A DNA stretch of 64,000 bases from positions 1,302,001 to 1,366,000 of the forward strand of contig NZ_LT629734.1 of the NCBI RefSeq assembly GCF_900104705.1. Reading direction: 5' to 3'. The position numbers were made by a program, and so were the translations under genes. The notes beneath the pieces were generated by a model. The model was not told the origin of the DNA. It saw nothing but the letters and a program-made list of their open reading frames with translations, and did not search any database. Positions 7,712 through 17,840 of this stretch are shown here, piece by piece. Numbering within the stretch: the stretch's first letter is position 1; each line of letters begins with the position of its first letter. This DNA is from Agrococcus carbonis (GTDB lineage: Bacteria > Actinomycetota > Actinomycetes > Actinomycetales > Microbacteriaceae).

Positions 7712-9213
7712 GCGGGCACCGCGGCCCCGGTGCGCGCACCCGGCAGCGGCGCACGCTCGCCGATCCGCGCCGGCACGACCGGCGTGAAGATCGTCTTGTA
7801 GTGGAAGTAGCGCGTGAGCGCCTCGGCGCCGAGCTCGAACCCGACGCCCGAGGCCTTGCGGCCGTTCATCGGTGCGCCGAAGTCGAAGTTGGCGATGTTC
7901 CAGCCGACCGTGCCGGTCTGCAGTCGGCGGGCCACCTCGATGCCGACCTGCTCGTCGGCGGTGAAGACGCCGCCCGAGAGCCCGTACTCGGAGTCGTTGA
8001 CGAGCCGGATGCCCTCCTCGACGTCGCCCGAGTAGCGCGTGACCGAGACCGCCGGCCCGAAGAGCTCCTCGCGGAAGACCGTCATCTCGGGCGTGACGTC
8101 GCCGTGCACGGTCGGCTGCACGAAGAAGCCGTCGCGCGAGTCGCTGCCGCCGCCGATGATCGTGCGGGCGCCCTCGCGGGCCGCGATGCCGTAGTAGCGC
8201 TCGATCGACGCCTTGTGGCCCGCGCTCGAGACGGGGCCGATCACGGTGGAGGCGTCGCGGCTGTCGCCGACGGTCCAGCCGCCCACCTCGGCGCGGATCG
8301 CCTCGAGCACGTCGTCGTAGAGCGCGTCGGGCACGATGATGCGCGAGTTGTTGGTGCAGGCCTGGCCGTTGTTCGAGAACGACAGGTCGTGCAGCTCGGC
8401 GATGAACGTCTCGATCGGGGCGTCCTCGAGCAGCAGCGCCGCCGACTTGCCGCCGAGCTCGAGCGAGACCTCCTTGAGCTGCTCGCCCGCGATGCGGCCG
8501 ATGCGACGGCCGACCTCGGTCGAGCCGGTGAAGGCGACCTTGTCGATGCCCGGATGCGCGACCAGGTGATCGCCCGTCGCGCGGTCGCAGGGCACGAAGT
8601 TGAGCACGCCGGCGGGCACGCCCGCCTCGTCGGCGGCCTCGGCGATCAGGAACGAGTCGAGCGCGGTGACCGACGCGGGCTTGATGACCGCGGTGCAGCC
8701 CGCGGCGATCGCGGGGCCGATCTTGAAGAAGAGCGTCGAGAGCGGGAAGTTCCAGGGCGCGATCATCGCGACCACGCCGATCGGCTCGCGGCGCACGAGC
8801 GAGTGCCCGCGGCCGGCGGGGCGCAGATCCTCGATCTCTGTGCGCTCGAGCACATCGGCGTAGAAGCGCAGCAGCCCCGTGGCGGCGTCGGCGTTCGAGA
8901 ACGTCGCGCGCTCGAGCGGGGTGCCGACCTCGGCGGCGATCAGCGCGCCGATCGCGTCGCGGCGGCGCTCGATCGCGTCGGCGAAGCGCCGCATGATCGC
9001 GATGCGCTCGGCCGGCGTCGAGCCGCCCCACCCCGCCTGGTCGTCGAGGGCGCGCCTGGCGGCGGTCACGGCCCGGTCGATGTCGGCCGGGCCGCCGACC
9101 GGGTAGCTGCCGATCGGCTGGCCGGTGTTCGCGTCGACGGTCGTGCCGCGCGCGTCGGTGCTCGGCTCGCGCCAGGCGCCGTCGATGTAGAGCTTCGTGG
9201 TCTCCATGGTCAT
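7708..9213 (-). CDS. NAD(P)-dependent aldehyde dehydrogenase
   Basis: A 501-residue class I/II-type aldehyde dehydrogenase. Catalytic residues are present: N155 in APWNF, E252 in LELGGKS and the nucleophile C286 in NNGQACTNNSR, with FTGSTEVGR as the nucleotide-binding turn. The sequence is betaine-aldehyde-dehydrogenase-like rather than the CoA-acylating methylmalonate-semialdehyde class. Coupled by ATGA overlaps to the alcohol dehydrogenase upstream and the dihydropyrimidinase downstream. A likely job is oxidising the semialdehyde made by the omega-aminotransferase, or an aldehyde released from a side chain; which one is not decidable here. The start ATG 9213 is followed by a second ATG at 9207. 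Confidence 0.9.
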   Translation of the reverse strand: MTMETTKLYIDGAWREPSTDARGTTVDANTGQPIGSYPVGGPADIDRAVTAARRALDDQAGWGGSTPAERIAIMRRFADAIERRRDAIGALIAAEVGTPLERATFSNADAATGLLRFYADVLERTEIEDLRPAGRGHSLVRREPIGVVAMIAPWNFPLSTLFFKIGPAIAAGCTAVIKPASVTALDSFLIAEAADEAGVPAGVLNFVPCDRATGDHLVAHPGIDKVAFTGSTEVGRRIGRIAGEQLKEVSLELGGKSAALLLEDAPIETFIAELHDLSFSNNGQACTNNSRIIVPDALYDDVLEAIRAEVGGWTVGDSRDASTVIGPVSSAGHKASIERYYGIAAREGARTIIGGGSDSRDGFFVQPTVHGDVTPEMTVFREELFGPAVSVTRYSGDVEEGIRLVNDSEYGLSGGVFTADEQVGIEVARRLQTGTVGWNIANFDFGAPMNGRKASGVGFELGAEALTRYFHYKTIFTPVVPARIGERAPLPGARTGAAVPA

Positions 9214-10351
9214 GCCTCGCTTCCGTCGGCGCGCCCGTCGGCGGCACCCTCGTGCGCGACGACGCCGCGCAGGTTCTTGCCGGTGCGCAGATCCTCGAAC
9301 CCGCGGTTGATGTCGGCGAGCGCGTACTGCTGCGAGACGAGCTCGTCGAGCTTCAGCAGCCCGCGCGCGTAGAGGTCGAGGATGAGCGGGATGTCGTGGC
9401 GCGGGTTCGACGAGCCGAAGATCGTGCCGCGGATGGTCTGGTCGTTGAAGATCAGCTGCGTGCCGGGCAGGTGGATGTTCTTCGCCATCACGTCCTGCGA
9501 CATGCCCGCGAGCACGAGCGTGCCGCCCTTGCCGAGCGCCGAGTAGGCGGCGGTCACGACGCCCTCGGTCGTGTTGCCGGTCGCGACGATCACGACGTCG
9601 GCGCCCTTCGCGACGGGATGGACCTCCGCCAGGTGGGCCACCGCATCCGCCATCGACTCGAAGGTCGAGGTCGCGCCGAAGACGCGCGCGGCCTCGAGCT
9701 TCGCCGGGTTGCTGTCGACGACGACGACGTCGCGGGCGCCGGCGATGCGCGCGCCCTGCACGGCGTTGACGCCCACGCCGCCCGCGCCGAGCACGAGCAC
9801 GACGTCGCCGACGCCGACCTTTCCGGCGTGCACGGCCGCGCCGAAGCCCGTGAGCACGCCGCAGCTCGCGACCGCGACCGCCGAGAGCGGCACGTCCTTG
9901 CTCACCTTGACGAGCGTGTGGGCGCGCACGACCGAGAACCTCGCGAACGTGCCGAGGCCGCAGTTGGCGGGCACGGCCTCGCCGTCGATCGAGAACCGGT
10001 GGTCGCTCTCGGCGACGTTGTCGGGGTTGTTGGCCGCCTGCTCGCACAGGTTCGAGCGGCCGGTGACGCACCAGTCGCACGCGCCGCAGGTCGAGACGAA
10101 GACCGCGGCGACGTGATCGCCGGGCTCGAGGCCCGTGACGCCCGCGCCGACCTCGCGCACGATGCCGGCGCCCTCGTGGCCGCCGACCACCGGGATGGCG
10201 CCCAGCCCGCCCTCGCGGGTGTGCTCGTCCGAGAAGCACAGGCCCGCGTGGGTGAACTCGACGAGCACCTCGCCGGCCTGCGGCGGCGCGAGCTCGATCT
10301 CGCGCACCGTCCAGTCCTGGCCGGCCTCGAGCACGACGGCTGCTTCGGTCT

Positions 10352-10355
<4 letters not shown>
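9210..10355 (-). CDS. Zinc-dependent alcohol dehydrogenase (NDMA-dependent-like)
   Basis: A 381-residue MDR-family alcohol dehydrogenase. The catalytic zinc ligands C40, H60 with E61, and C165 are visible, as are the four structural-zinc cysteines C90, C93, C96 and C104 and the nucleotide motif GAGGVGVNAVQGA followed by VVVVDSN (NAD preference). The N-terminal pattern (AGLCFSDEH, VGGHEGAGIVREVGAGV) resembles actinobacterial NDMA-dependent alcohol dehydrogenases, which often work with mycofactocin, so an unusual bound cofactor is possible. Coupled by ATGA overlap to the NCS1 transporter gene upstream and the aldehyde dehydrogenase downstream. It probably interconverts an alcohol and aldehyde in the same pathway. 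Confidence 0.88.
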
Positions 10356-11944
<1,589 letters not shown>

Positions 11945-12041
11945 GGTCGAGACCTTCCTCGGTCGGTTCCGGCGCCGGGCATGCGGCCGCAGCGCCATCG
12001 CTTTGGGGGAGGCTCCGAGCGGTGGCTCGCGCACCTCAGTT

Positions 12042-12072
12042 CATCTAGTGAACCATCGGTTCACTTAGGATG
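12042..12072 (-). promoter_or_regulatory. Operator-like palindrome, site 2 (upstream of NCS1 operon)
   Basis: GTGAACCATCGGTTCAC (12048-12064) is a perfect 7-bp inverted repeat around a 3-base centre. Outer arms CATCTA and TTAGGATG extend it. It is the best-conserved of the three copies in the window. The promoter of the NCS1 operon should lie here. Confidence 0.75.
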
Positions 12073-12108
12073 CAAGGTGACGGGCGGCGGGATCGCACCA
12101 CCCGCTCC

Positions 12109-12966
12109 TCATCGTCGTGCATCCTCCATGCCGGTGGCGTACGCATCCGCCCGCCGGTCGCCGAGGGGCCGGTTGAAGGGGTCGGCGAGGCGCGACTCGC
12201 GCGTGCCGAGCGGGTCGATGTCGGCCCAGATGAGATCGACGCCGTCGGTGCCGGGGCGCGTCAGCGGCCAGCCGAACGGGTCGACGATGATGCTCGCGCC
12301 GATGAACGTGGTGCCGCGCTCGGTGCCGACGCGGCTCGCCGAGGCGACGTAGCACTGGTTGGCCTGCGCCCCCGCCATCGTGACGATGTGGGCCGAGGGC
12401 GGCAGGTGCTCGGGCTGGCGGGGGTTCGGCACCCAGTCGCTCGGCGCGAGCACGAGGTCGGCGCCCTGCAGGCCGAGCGAGCGGAAGCTCTCGGGGATCC
12501 AGGCGTCGTAGCAGATGAGCATGCCGACGCGGCCGAAGGGGGTCTCGACCACGGGGAAGCCGCGATCGCCCGGGGTGAAGGCGTCGTGCTCGGTGTTCCA
12601 GAGGTGCACCTTGCGGTAGACCGATTCGACGCCGTCGGGCGAGACGAGCGCGGAGGAGTTGTAGATGCGGCCGTCGTCGCCGAGCTCGGCGAAGCCGCCG
12701 CACACCCACAGGTCCCGCTCGCGCGCCTCGGCGTGCCAGGCGCGGATCGTCTCGCCGTCGAGGCCCTGCGCCGCGGGCCGGGCCTCCGCCTCGTCGGCGA
12801 AGGCCCAGCCGCTCGACGCGCATTCGGGCAGCACCACGACATCCGCCCCCGCGTCAGCGGCGGTTCGGATCGCGTCGACGGAGGCCGCGGTGCTCGCCGC
12901 GATGTCGCCGAGCACCGGATCGGTCTGCGCGCACGCGACGCGGATGGCGGATGTCGTGGTGCGCAT
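12109..12966 (-). CDS. Second nitrilase-superfamily carbon-nitrogen hydrolase
   Basis: A 285-residue amidase with the Glu-Lys-Cys triad at E48 (VLPECASSGW), K119 (VYRKVHLW) and C152 (LICYDAWIPES). It is clearly a different subgroup from the 1469-2278 enzyme: the residues after the nucleophile differ and the C terminus is longer. The ATG start lies 2 bases after the stop of the substrate-binding protein gene, so it is the last gene of the ABC transporter operon. This implies that it acts on whatever the ABC system imports, perhaps an amide or N-carbamoyl compound. Aliphatic amidase and N-carbamoyl amino acid hydrolase are the main alternatives. Confidence 0.88.
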   Translation of the reverse strand: MRTTTSAIRVACAQTDPVLGDIAASTAASVDAIRTAADAGADVVVLPECASSGWAFADEAEARPAAQGLDGETIRAWHAEARERDLWVCGGFAELGDDGRIYNSSALVSPDGVESVYRKVHLWNTEHDAFTPGDRGFPVVETPFGRVGMLICYDAWIPESFRSLGLQGADLVLAPSDWVPNPRQPEHLPPSAHIVTMAGAQANQCYVASASRVGTERGTTFIGASIIVDPFGWPLTRPGTDGVDLIWADIDPLGTRESRLADPFNRPLGDRRADAYATGMEDARR

Positions 12967-12968
12967 GG

Positions 12969-14114
12969 CTAGCGGCCTCCCTCGACCAGCTCGACCTCGG
13001 CGCGCTGCCAGTCTGCGCCCATGATGTCGTAGCCGGCCTCCTCGACGATCGCGAGCGCCGCTTCGGTCAGGTCGGTACGGTAGCCGCCCTCGGGCTCGGC
13101 CTCGAGCATCTCGCCGTCGATCGCGAACTGCATCGACTGCTGCCAGCTTGCCTCGTCGAGGCGGCCGATGCCGTTCGTCGAGGGCCAGATGAGCGCGTTG
13201 ATCTCGTTCATCATCCACTGCTGGTGGCTCGTGCCGAGGGCGCTGCCCTGCTGCAGCACCGTCTGCACGCACGCGTCTGCGTCGTCGCGGCAGTCGGCCC
13301 AGCCCATGTAGGTCGCGGCGAGGAAGCGGGTCGCGATGTCCTCGTTGCCCTCTTCCGCGAGCCACGAGTCGCGCGCGTAGAGGCTGTCCTCGAGCACCGA
13401 GTAGCCCTCGGCCTGGAGGTCGATGATCGAGAAGTCCTCGCGCTGGTAGAGCTCGCCCGTGTCGGGGTTGACGGTCTCGAGCAGCTGCGCGAGCTCGTTG
13501 TAGCCCTTGGCCTGCACCGAGTCGACCTCGCGGTTCAGCAGCATCGACATGTCGAACGGCTGCTGCAGGATCTCGATGTCGGTCGTCGGCTCGATGCCGC
13601 GGTCGCGGAGCGCGCCGTAGAGCACGAGCTCGTTGCCGCCGCCCCACGAGCCCATGCGCGTGCCCGCGAGATCCTCGAGCGACTCGATCCCCGAATCCGC
13701 CCACGCGACCTGGAGGTAGCCGCCGCGCTCGAAGACCTGGCCGATGTTGACGATGTCGGCGCCCTGCTCGCGCGTGAGCATGCTCTTGACCACGTGGCTG
13801 ACGGCGAACTCGGCGTTGCCCGAGGCCACGACCTGCTGCGGCACGACGTTGGTGCCGCCCTCCTGGATCGTGACGTCGAGGCACTGGTCGGCGTAGTGGC
13901 CGTTCGCGTCGGCGGCGTAGTAGCCGGCGAACTGGGCCTGCGCGACCCACTGGAGCACGACGGTGACGCTGTCGACGCTCGCGCAGTCGCCGTTGGCGGT
14001 CGGCTCGGCCGCGGGCTGCGCCTCGGCGCCCATGCCCGAGCACGCGGTGAGCGCGAGGGCCGCTGCCGCGAGCAGCGAGAGGCTGCGGGCGGCGCGCTTG
14101 TGCTGGTTCTTCAT
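12969..14114 (-). CDS. THI5/NMT1-like ABC transporter substrate-binding lipoprotein
   Basis: A 381-residue periplasmic-type binding protein. The signal peptide ends in the lipobox LTAC (cysteine about residue 25), so it is membrane-anchored. The mature part has the hallmarks of the NMT1/THI5-like family: VTVVLQWVAQAQFAGYYAADANGHYADQCLDVTIQEGG, and later a VQAKGYNELAQLLE-type segment. This family binds thiamine pyrimidine precursors, riboflavin, or nitrate/sulfonate-like ligands. It lies 14 bases downstream of a permease gene and just upstream of an amidase gene. Given the neighbouring dihydropyrimidinase, a pyrimidine-like or ureide ligand is plausible. Confidence 0.88.
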   Translation of the reverse strand: MKNQHKRAARSLSLLAAAALALTACSGMGAEAQPAAEPTANGDCASVDSVTVVLQWVAQAQFAGYYAADANGHYADQCLDVTIQEGGTNVVPQQVVASGNAEFAVSHVVKSMLTREQGADIVNIGQVFERGGYLQVAWADSGIESLEDLAGTRMGSWGGGNELVLYGALRDRGIEPTTDIEILQQPFDMSMLLNREVDSVQAKGYNELAQLLETVNPDTGELYQREDFSIIDLQAEGYSVLEDSLYARDSWLAEEGNEDIATRFLAATYMGWADCRDDADACVQTVLQQGSALGTSHQQWMMNEINALIWPSTNGIGRLDEASWQQSMQFAIDGEMLEAEPEGGYRTDLTEAALAIVEEAGYDIMGADWQRAEVELVEGGR

Positions 14115-14128
14115 CGGGGTGAACCTCC

Positions 14129-14953
14129 TCAGGTTCGATTCATGGCGTGATGCCAGGGCATGGCGACGCGCTCGAGCAGCAGCACGAACGCGTAGACGGC
14201 GAGGCCGAGCAGGCTCGCGGCGGCGACGGCCGCCCAGGTCTGCTCGAACCGCGAGAGGGCTGCGGTGTTGGCGATGAGCACGCCGAGCGCGTTGGCGGTA
14301 CCGCCGAAGTACTCGGCGACGATGATGCCGATCACCGAGAGCGTCGCGCCGATCTTCAGCCCGTCGAAGAGCGACGGCAGGGCGCCGGGGATCCGCACGA
14401 AGAGCATCAGCTGCAGCGACGAGGCCGAGAGCGACTGCATGAGCTCGCGGTGCAGCGGGTCGACGCGCAGCAGGCCGCGCGTGGTGTTGACCATGACGGG
14501 GAAGAACACCATGATCGCCGCGACCGCGATCTTCGACATCAGGTTGGAAGCGCCGAACCACTGGTTGAAGATCGGCGCGAGCGCCACGACCGGCGCGCAG
14601 CTGAGGATGGCGACGAGCACGAGGATCGTGTTGGCCGCGCGCTCGAAGAGGCTCACGACGAAGGCGGCGACCACGCCGGTGACCGAGCCGAGCGCCATGC
14701 CGCCGAGCACGGCGGCGGTCGTCACCTGCGCCGCCGAGAGGATGGTCGCGAGGTTCGCCCCGATCGCCTCGCCGATCGCCGAGGGCGCCGGCAGCAGGTA
14801 CGCCTGCACGTTCAGGGCCCGCACGAGCCCCTCCCACAGCACGAGCGCGAGCACGCCGACGACGATGGGCGGCAGCGCCTGCGACAGCAGCGCCTTCCCG
14901 CTCGGCCGGACGCCGGCGCGCTTGGGCAGCGCGATCGCGGTCGTGGCGGTCAC
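14129..14953 (-). CDS. ABC transporter permease (SsuC/ThiX type), second subunit
   Basis: A 274-residue BPD-type inner-membrane permease with about six hydrophobic helices and an EAA-like loop near MQSLSASSLQLMLFVRIPGALPSLFDGLKIG. The GTG start overlaps the ATPase stop as GTGA. It pairs with the permease at 15768-16697 to make a probable heterodimeric channel, unlike many NMT1-type systems that use one permease. Confidence 0.9.
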   Translation of the reverse strand: MTATTAIALPKRAGVRPSGKALLSQALPPIVVGVLALVLWEGLVRALNVQAYLLPAPSAIGEAIGANLATILSAAQVTTAAVLGGMALGSVTGVVAAFVVSLFERAANTILVLVAILSCAPVVALAPIFNQWFGASNLMSKIAVAAIMVFFPVMVNTTRGLLRVDPLHRELMQSLSASSLQLMLFVRIPGALPSLFDGLKIGATLSVIGIIVAEYFGGTANALGVLIANTAALSRFEQTWAAVAAASLLGLAVYAFVLLLERVAMPWHHAMNRT

Positions 14954-15771
14954 GCGGCGCTCCGCGACTCGTCGAGCACGCTGTGCAGCGCCTCGCGCAC
15001 CTTCGCCTCCTCGGCGAAGTACTGCTCGCTCACGCGCGTCTCGTCGTTGCGGTAGCGCGGCAGGTCGATGTGCAGGCGCTCGGCGATGCGGCCGGGCCGC
15101 GGCGACATCACGATCACGTCGGTCGAGAGGAACGCGGCCTCCGAGACCGAGTGCGTGACGAAGACGACGGTCGTGCCGGTCTCCTGGTAGATGCCGAGCA
15201 GGTGCCGCTGCATGTGCTCGCGCGTCATCTCGTCGAGGGCGCCGAGCGGCTCGTCCATCAGCAGCACGCGCGGCTGGAACGAGAGCGCGCGGGCGATCGC
15301 GACGCGCTGCTGCATGCCGCCGGAGAGCTGGCGCGGGCGGTGGTGCTCGAACTGCTCGAGCTTGACGAGCTGCAGCATCTCGCGGGCCTTCGCGCGGCGC
15401 TCCTCGCGGCCGACGTTCTGCACCTGCAGCGGCAGCTCGATGTTGCGCCGCACCGTGCGCCAGTCCATGAGGCCCGCCTGCTGGAAGACCATCCCGTAGT
15501 CGCGCGCCTTGCGGGCGGCCGAGGCGCTCTTGCCGTGCACCTCGACGACGCCCTCGCTCGGGTCGATGAGGTCGCCGATCACGCGCAGCAGCGTGCTCTT
15601 GCCGCAGCCGGAGGGGCCGATGAGCGAGACGAACGAGCCGGGCTGGATGTCGAGGTCGATGTCCTGCAGCGCGTGCACGGGGCCGCTCGCGGTGTCGAAG
15701 GTCTTGCTGACGCCGCGCAGCGAGATGGCGGGGGCCTGGGTGGGCGCGTCGGCCCGGTCGGTGATGGTCAT
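14950..15771 (-). CDS. ABC transporter ATP-binding protein (SsuB/TauB/ThiZ type)
   Basis: A 273-residue ATPase of the nitrate/sulfonate/thiamine-pyrimidine importer class. Walker A is GPSGCGKST (about residues 53-61), the signature is LSGGMQQRV, Walker B is VLLMDEPLGALD and the switch histidine lies in VTHSVSEA. It is coupled to the upstream permease by an ATGA overlap and to the downstream permease by a GTGA overlap. Acts on the cytoplasmic face to drive uptake. Confidence 0.93.
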   Translation of the reverse strand: MTITDRADAPTQAPAISLRGVSKTFDTASGPVHALQDIDLDIQPGSFVSLIGPSGCGKSTLLRVIGDLIDPSEGVVEVHGKSASAARKARDYGMVFQQAGLMDWRTVRRNIELPLQVQNVGREERRAKAREMLQLVKLEQFEHHRPRQLSGGMQQRVAIARALSFQPRVLLMDEPLGALDEMTREHMQRHLLGIYQETGTTVVFVTHSVSEAAFLSTDVIVMSPRPGRIAERLHIDLPRYRNDETRVSEQYFAEEAKVREALHSVLDESRSAA

Positions 15772-16697
15772 TGGGTCCTCCTGCGAAGCACGAGCGATTC
15801 GGCGATGGCGATGATCTGGACGAAGACGACGCCCGCGAGCGACGCGATGAGCACGGCGGCGAAGAGCTTCTCCGGGCCGGTCGAGTAGAAGTAGGCGGCC
15901 GAGAGGATGGCGCGGCCGATGCCGAGCCCCGTGCCGGCCGAGAGCTCGCCCACGATCGCGCCGATCACGCTCGCGATCGCCGCGAGCCGCAGGCCGCTGA
16001 ACAGCGACGGGATGGCCGAGGGGATGCGCACCCAGACGAGGGTCTGGAAGCGCGAGGCGTTGAGGGAGCGCATGAGCTCGATGTGGATCGGGTCGGCCGA
16101 GTTCAGGCCGCGCAGCGTGTTGACGGTGACGGGGAAGAACGACAGGTAGGCCGAGATGATCGTGACCGCGATCCAGCTCGGCAGGCCCAGCCCGCCGACC
16201 CAGATGACGATGATCGGCGCGAGCGCCACGAGCGGGATCGTCTGCGAGACGACGAGCCACGGCATCACCCCGCGCGAGACGATCGGCAGCTCGCGCAGCC
16301 CGATCGCGAGCAGCACGCCGAGGGCGCTGCCGAGCACGAGGCCGTAGGCGGCCTCCCGCAGCGTCACGCTCGTCTCGACGAGCAGGTAGGCGAGCAGCGT
16401 CTGGTCGGTCGCGGTCGACGCCGGCGCGCCGAGCGCGCCGAATATCGTCCACAGGTGCGGCATCGCCATGTCGTTCGAGGCGATCGGCAGCGGCACATCG
16501 GTGAACGGGATCATGCCCCCGGTCGCGGCGCCGAGCAGCTTGTAGCCCTCCCAGAGCGCAGCGGCCGCGACCACGAGGCCGATCGTGATGACGGCGTACT
16601 GCCAGGCGCTCGAGCGCTGCTTGCGGCGCGGTGGCGGCACCGCGCTCGGCGCTGGGTCGGCGGCAGTCCGCCTCCCGGCCAACGTCGTCGTCGACAT
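15768..16697 (-). CDS. ABC transporter permease (SsuC/ThiX type), first subunit
   Basis: A 309-residue BPD-type permease with a cytoplasmic N terminus, a first membrane helix near WQYAVITIGLVVAAAALWEG, and about five further helices. The EAA-type loop is ELMRSLNASRFQTLVWVRIPSAIPSLFSGLRLAAIAS. It is the first gene of the importer operon (permease, ATPase, permease, binding protein, amidase). The palindrome at 16713-16739 lies just upstream of its ATG and also faces the divergent fgd gene. Confidence 0.9.
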   Translation of the reverse strand: MSTTTLAGRRTAADPAPSAVPPPRRKQRSSAWQYAVITIGLVVAAAALWEGYKLLGAATGGMIPFTDVPLPIASNDMAMPHLWTIFGALGAPASTATDQTLLAYLLVETSVTLREAAYGLVLGSALGVLLAIGLRELPIVSRGVMPWLVVSQTIPLVALAPIIVIWVGGLGLPSWIAVTIISAYLSFFPVTVNTLRGLNSADPIHIELMRSLNASRFQTLVWVRIPSAIPSLFSGLRLAAIASVIGAIVGELSAGTGLGIGRAILSAAYFYSTGPEKLFAAVLIASLAGVVFVQIIAIAESLVLRRRTQ

Positions 16698-16712
16698 AAG
16701 ACCTCCGGTTCA

Positions 16713-16739
16713 CTCACTGGACCCTAGGTTCGGTAGATG
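16713..16739 (+). promoter_or_regulatory. Operator-like palindrome, site 3 (between ABC operon and fgd)
   Basis: CTCACTGGACC (16713-16723), a CTA centre and GGTTCGGTAGATG (16727-16739). Aligned in the promoter direction, the TAGATG half of sites 1 and 2 faces their target genes. Here it faces fgd on the plus strand, so site 3 may control fgd, the ABC operon, or both. Confidence 0.65.
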
Positions 16740-16826
16740 ACATGCTAAGCCTCGCAGGCGGAGATGTCGACGACATTTCTCCGTCGTTACGGAACAGAGA
16801 TCACCGCCCGGTCGAGGAGGCCACGG

Positions 16827-17819
16827 ATGCGTTACGGATACAAGGCGAGCGCCGAGCAGTTCGCGCCCGCAGAGCTGCTCGAGCTCGTCGTCGAGGCGGA
16901 GCGCCACGGCTTCGACTCGGCCTTCATCTCCGACCACCTGCAGCCCTGGCGCCACGAGGGCGGCCACGCCCCGAACGCGCTGACGTGGCTCGGCATGGCC
17001 GCCGAGCGCACGAAGCGCATCGTGCTCGGCACGAGCGTGCTCACCCCGACCCTCCGCTACCACCCGGCCGTGATCGCGCAGGCATTCGGCACGCTCGGCC
17101 AGGTGCACCCGGGCCGCTTCATCCTCGGCGTCGGCACCGGCGAGGCGCTCAACGAGCAGGCGATCGGCGTGCACTACCCCGAGCTGCCCGAGCGCTTCGC
17201 GCGGCTGCGCGAGGCGGTGCGCCTCATGCGGGCGCTGTGGGACGGCGAGCGGGTCGACTTCGAGGGCGACTACTACTCGCTGCACGGCGCGACCATCTAT
17301 GACCGGCCGGCCGAGCGCATCCCCGTCTACATCGCCGGCGGCGGCCCGGCCACCACGAAGTACGCGGGCCGCGTGGGCGAGGGCCACATCTGCACCTCGG
17401 GCAAGGGGGATGCGTACTACACCGAGACGATCGTGCCCAACCTCGAGGAGGGCATCGCCGCCGGCGGCCGCGACGACGCCGACGTCGACCGCATGATCGA
17501 GATCAAGGTCTCCTACGACCGCGACCCCGAGCTCGCGCTCGAGAACACGCGCTTCTGGGCAGCGCTCTCGCTCACGCCCGACCAGAAGCAGAACATCCAC
17601 GACCCCGCCGAGATGCAGCGCCTCGCCGACGCCCTGCCGATCGAGCAGGTCGCGAAGCGCTGGATCGTCTCATCGGATGCGGAGGAGACCGCCGCCGCCA
17701 TCAAGCACTACATCGACCTCGGCTTCCGCCACCTCGTCTTCCACGGCCCCGGACACGACCAGCGCCGCTTCCTGACGCAGTTCGCCGAGGATGTGATGCC
17801 GCTGCTTCCGCGAGACTGA
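16827..17819 (+). CDS. fgd: F420-dependent glucose-6-phosphate dehydrogenase
   Basis: A 330-residue LLM-fold enzyme that oxidises glucose-6-phosphate to 6-phosphogluconolactone and reduces coenzyme F420 to F420H2. The N terminus reads [12 protein letters not shown], followed by [16 protein letters not shown], with H37 and W41 matching His40 and Trp44 of the mycobacterial enzyme. [10 protein letters not shown] gives E106 (Glu109 there), and [18 protein letters not shown] and [10 protein letters not shown] are also conserved. I start at ATG 16827, which has GAGGAGG six bases upstream; the longer in-frame start at 16764 lacks family similarity. It diverges from the ABC importer operon across an operator-like palindrome, linking F420H2 supply to this catabolic block. 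Confidence 0.92.
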   Translation: MRYGYKASAEQFAPAELLELVVEAERHGFDSAFISDHLQPWRHEGGHAPNALTWLGMAAERTKRIVLGTSVLTPTLRYHPAVIAQAFGTLGQVHPGRFILGVGTGEALNEQAIGVHYPELPERFARLREAVRLMRALWDGERVDFEGDYYSLHGATIYDRPAERIPVYIAGGGPATTKYAGRVGEGHICTSGKGDAYYTETIVPNLEEGIAAGGRDDADVDRMIEIKVSYDRDPELALENTRFWAALSLTPDQKQNIHDPAEMQRLADALPIEQVAKRWIVSSDAEETAAAIKHYIDLGFRHLVFHGPGHDQRRFLTQFAEDVMPLLPRD

Positions 17820-17824
17820 CAGCC

Positions 17825-17840
17825 AGCGCGCCAGCGCGCT
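17825..17840 (+). terminator. Hairpin after fgd
   Basis: AGCGCGC and GCGCGCT form a 7-bp perfect stem with a CA turn, beginning 5 bases past the fgd stop. It also marks the left edge of the lower-GC island. Confidence 0.5.
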
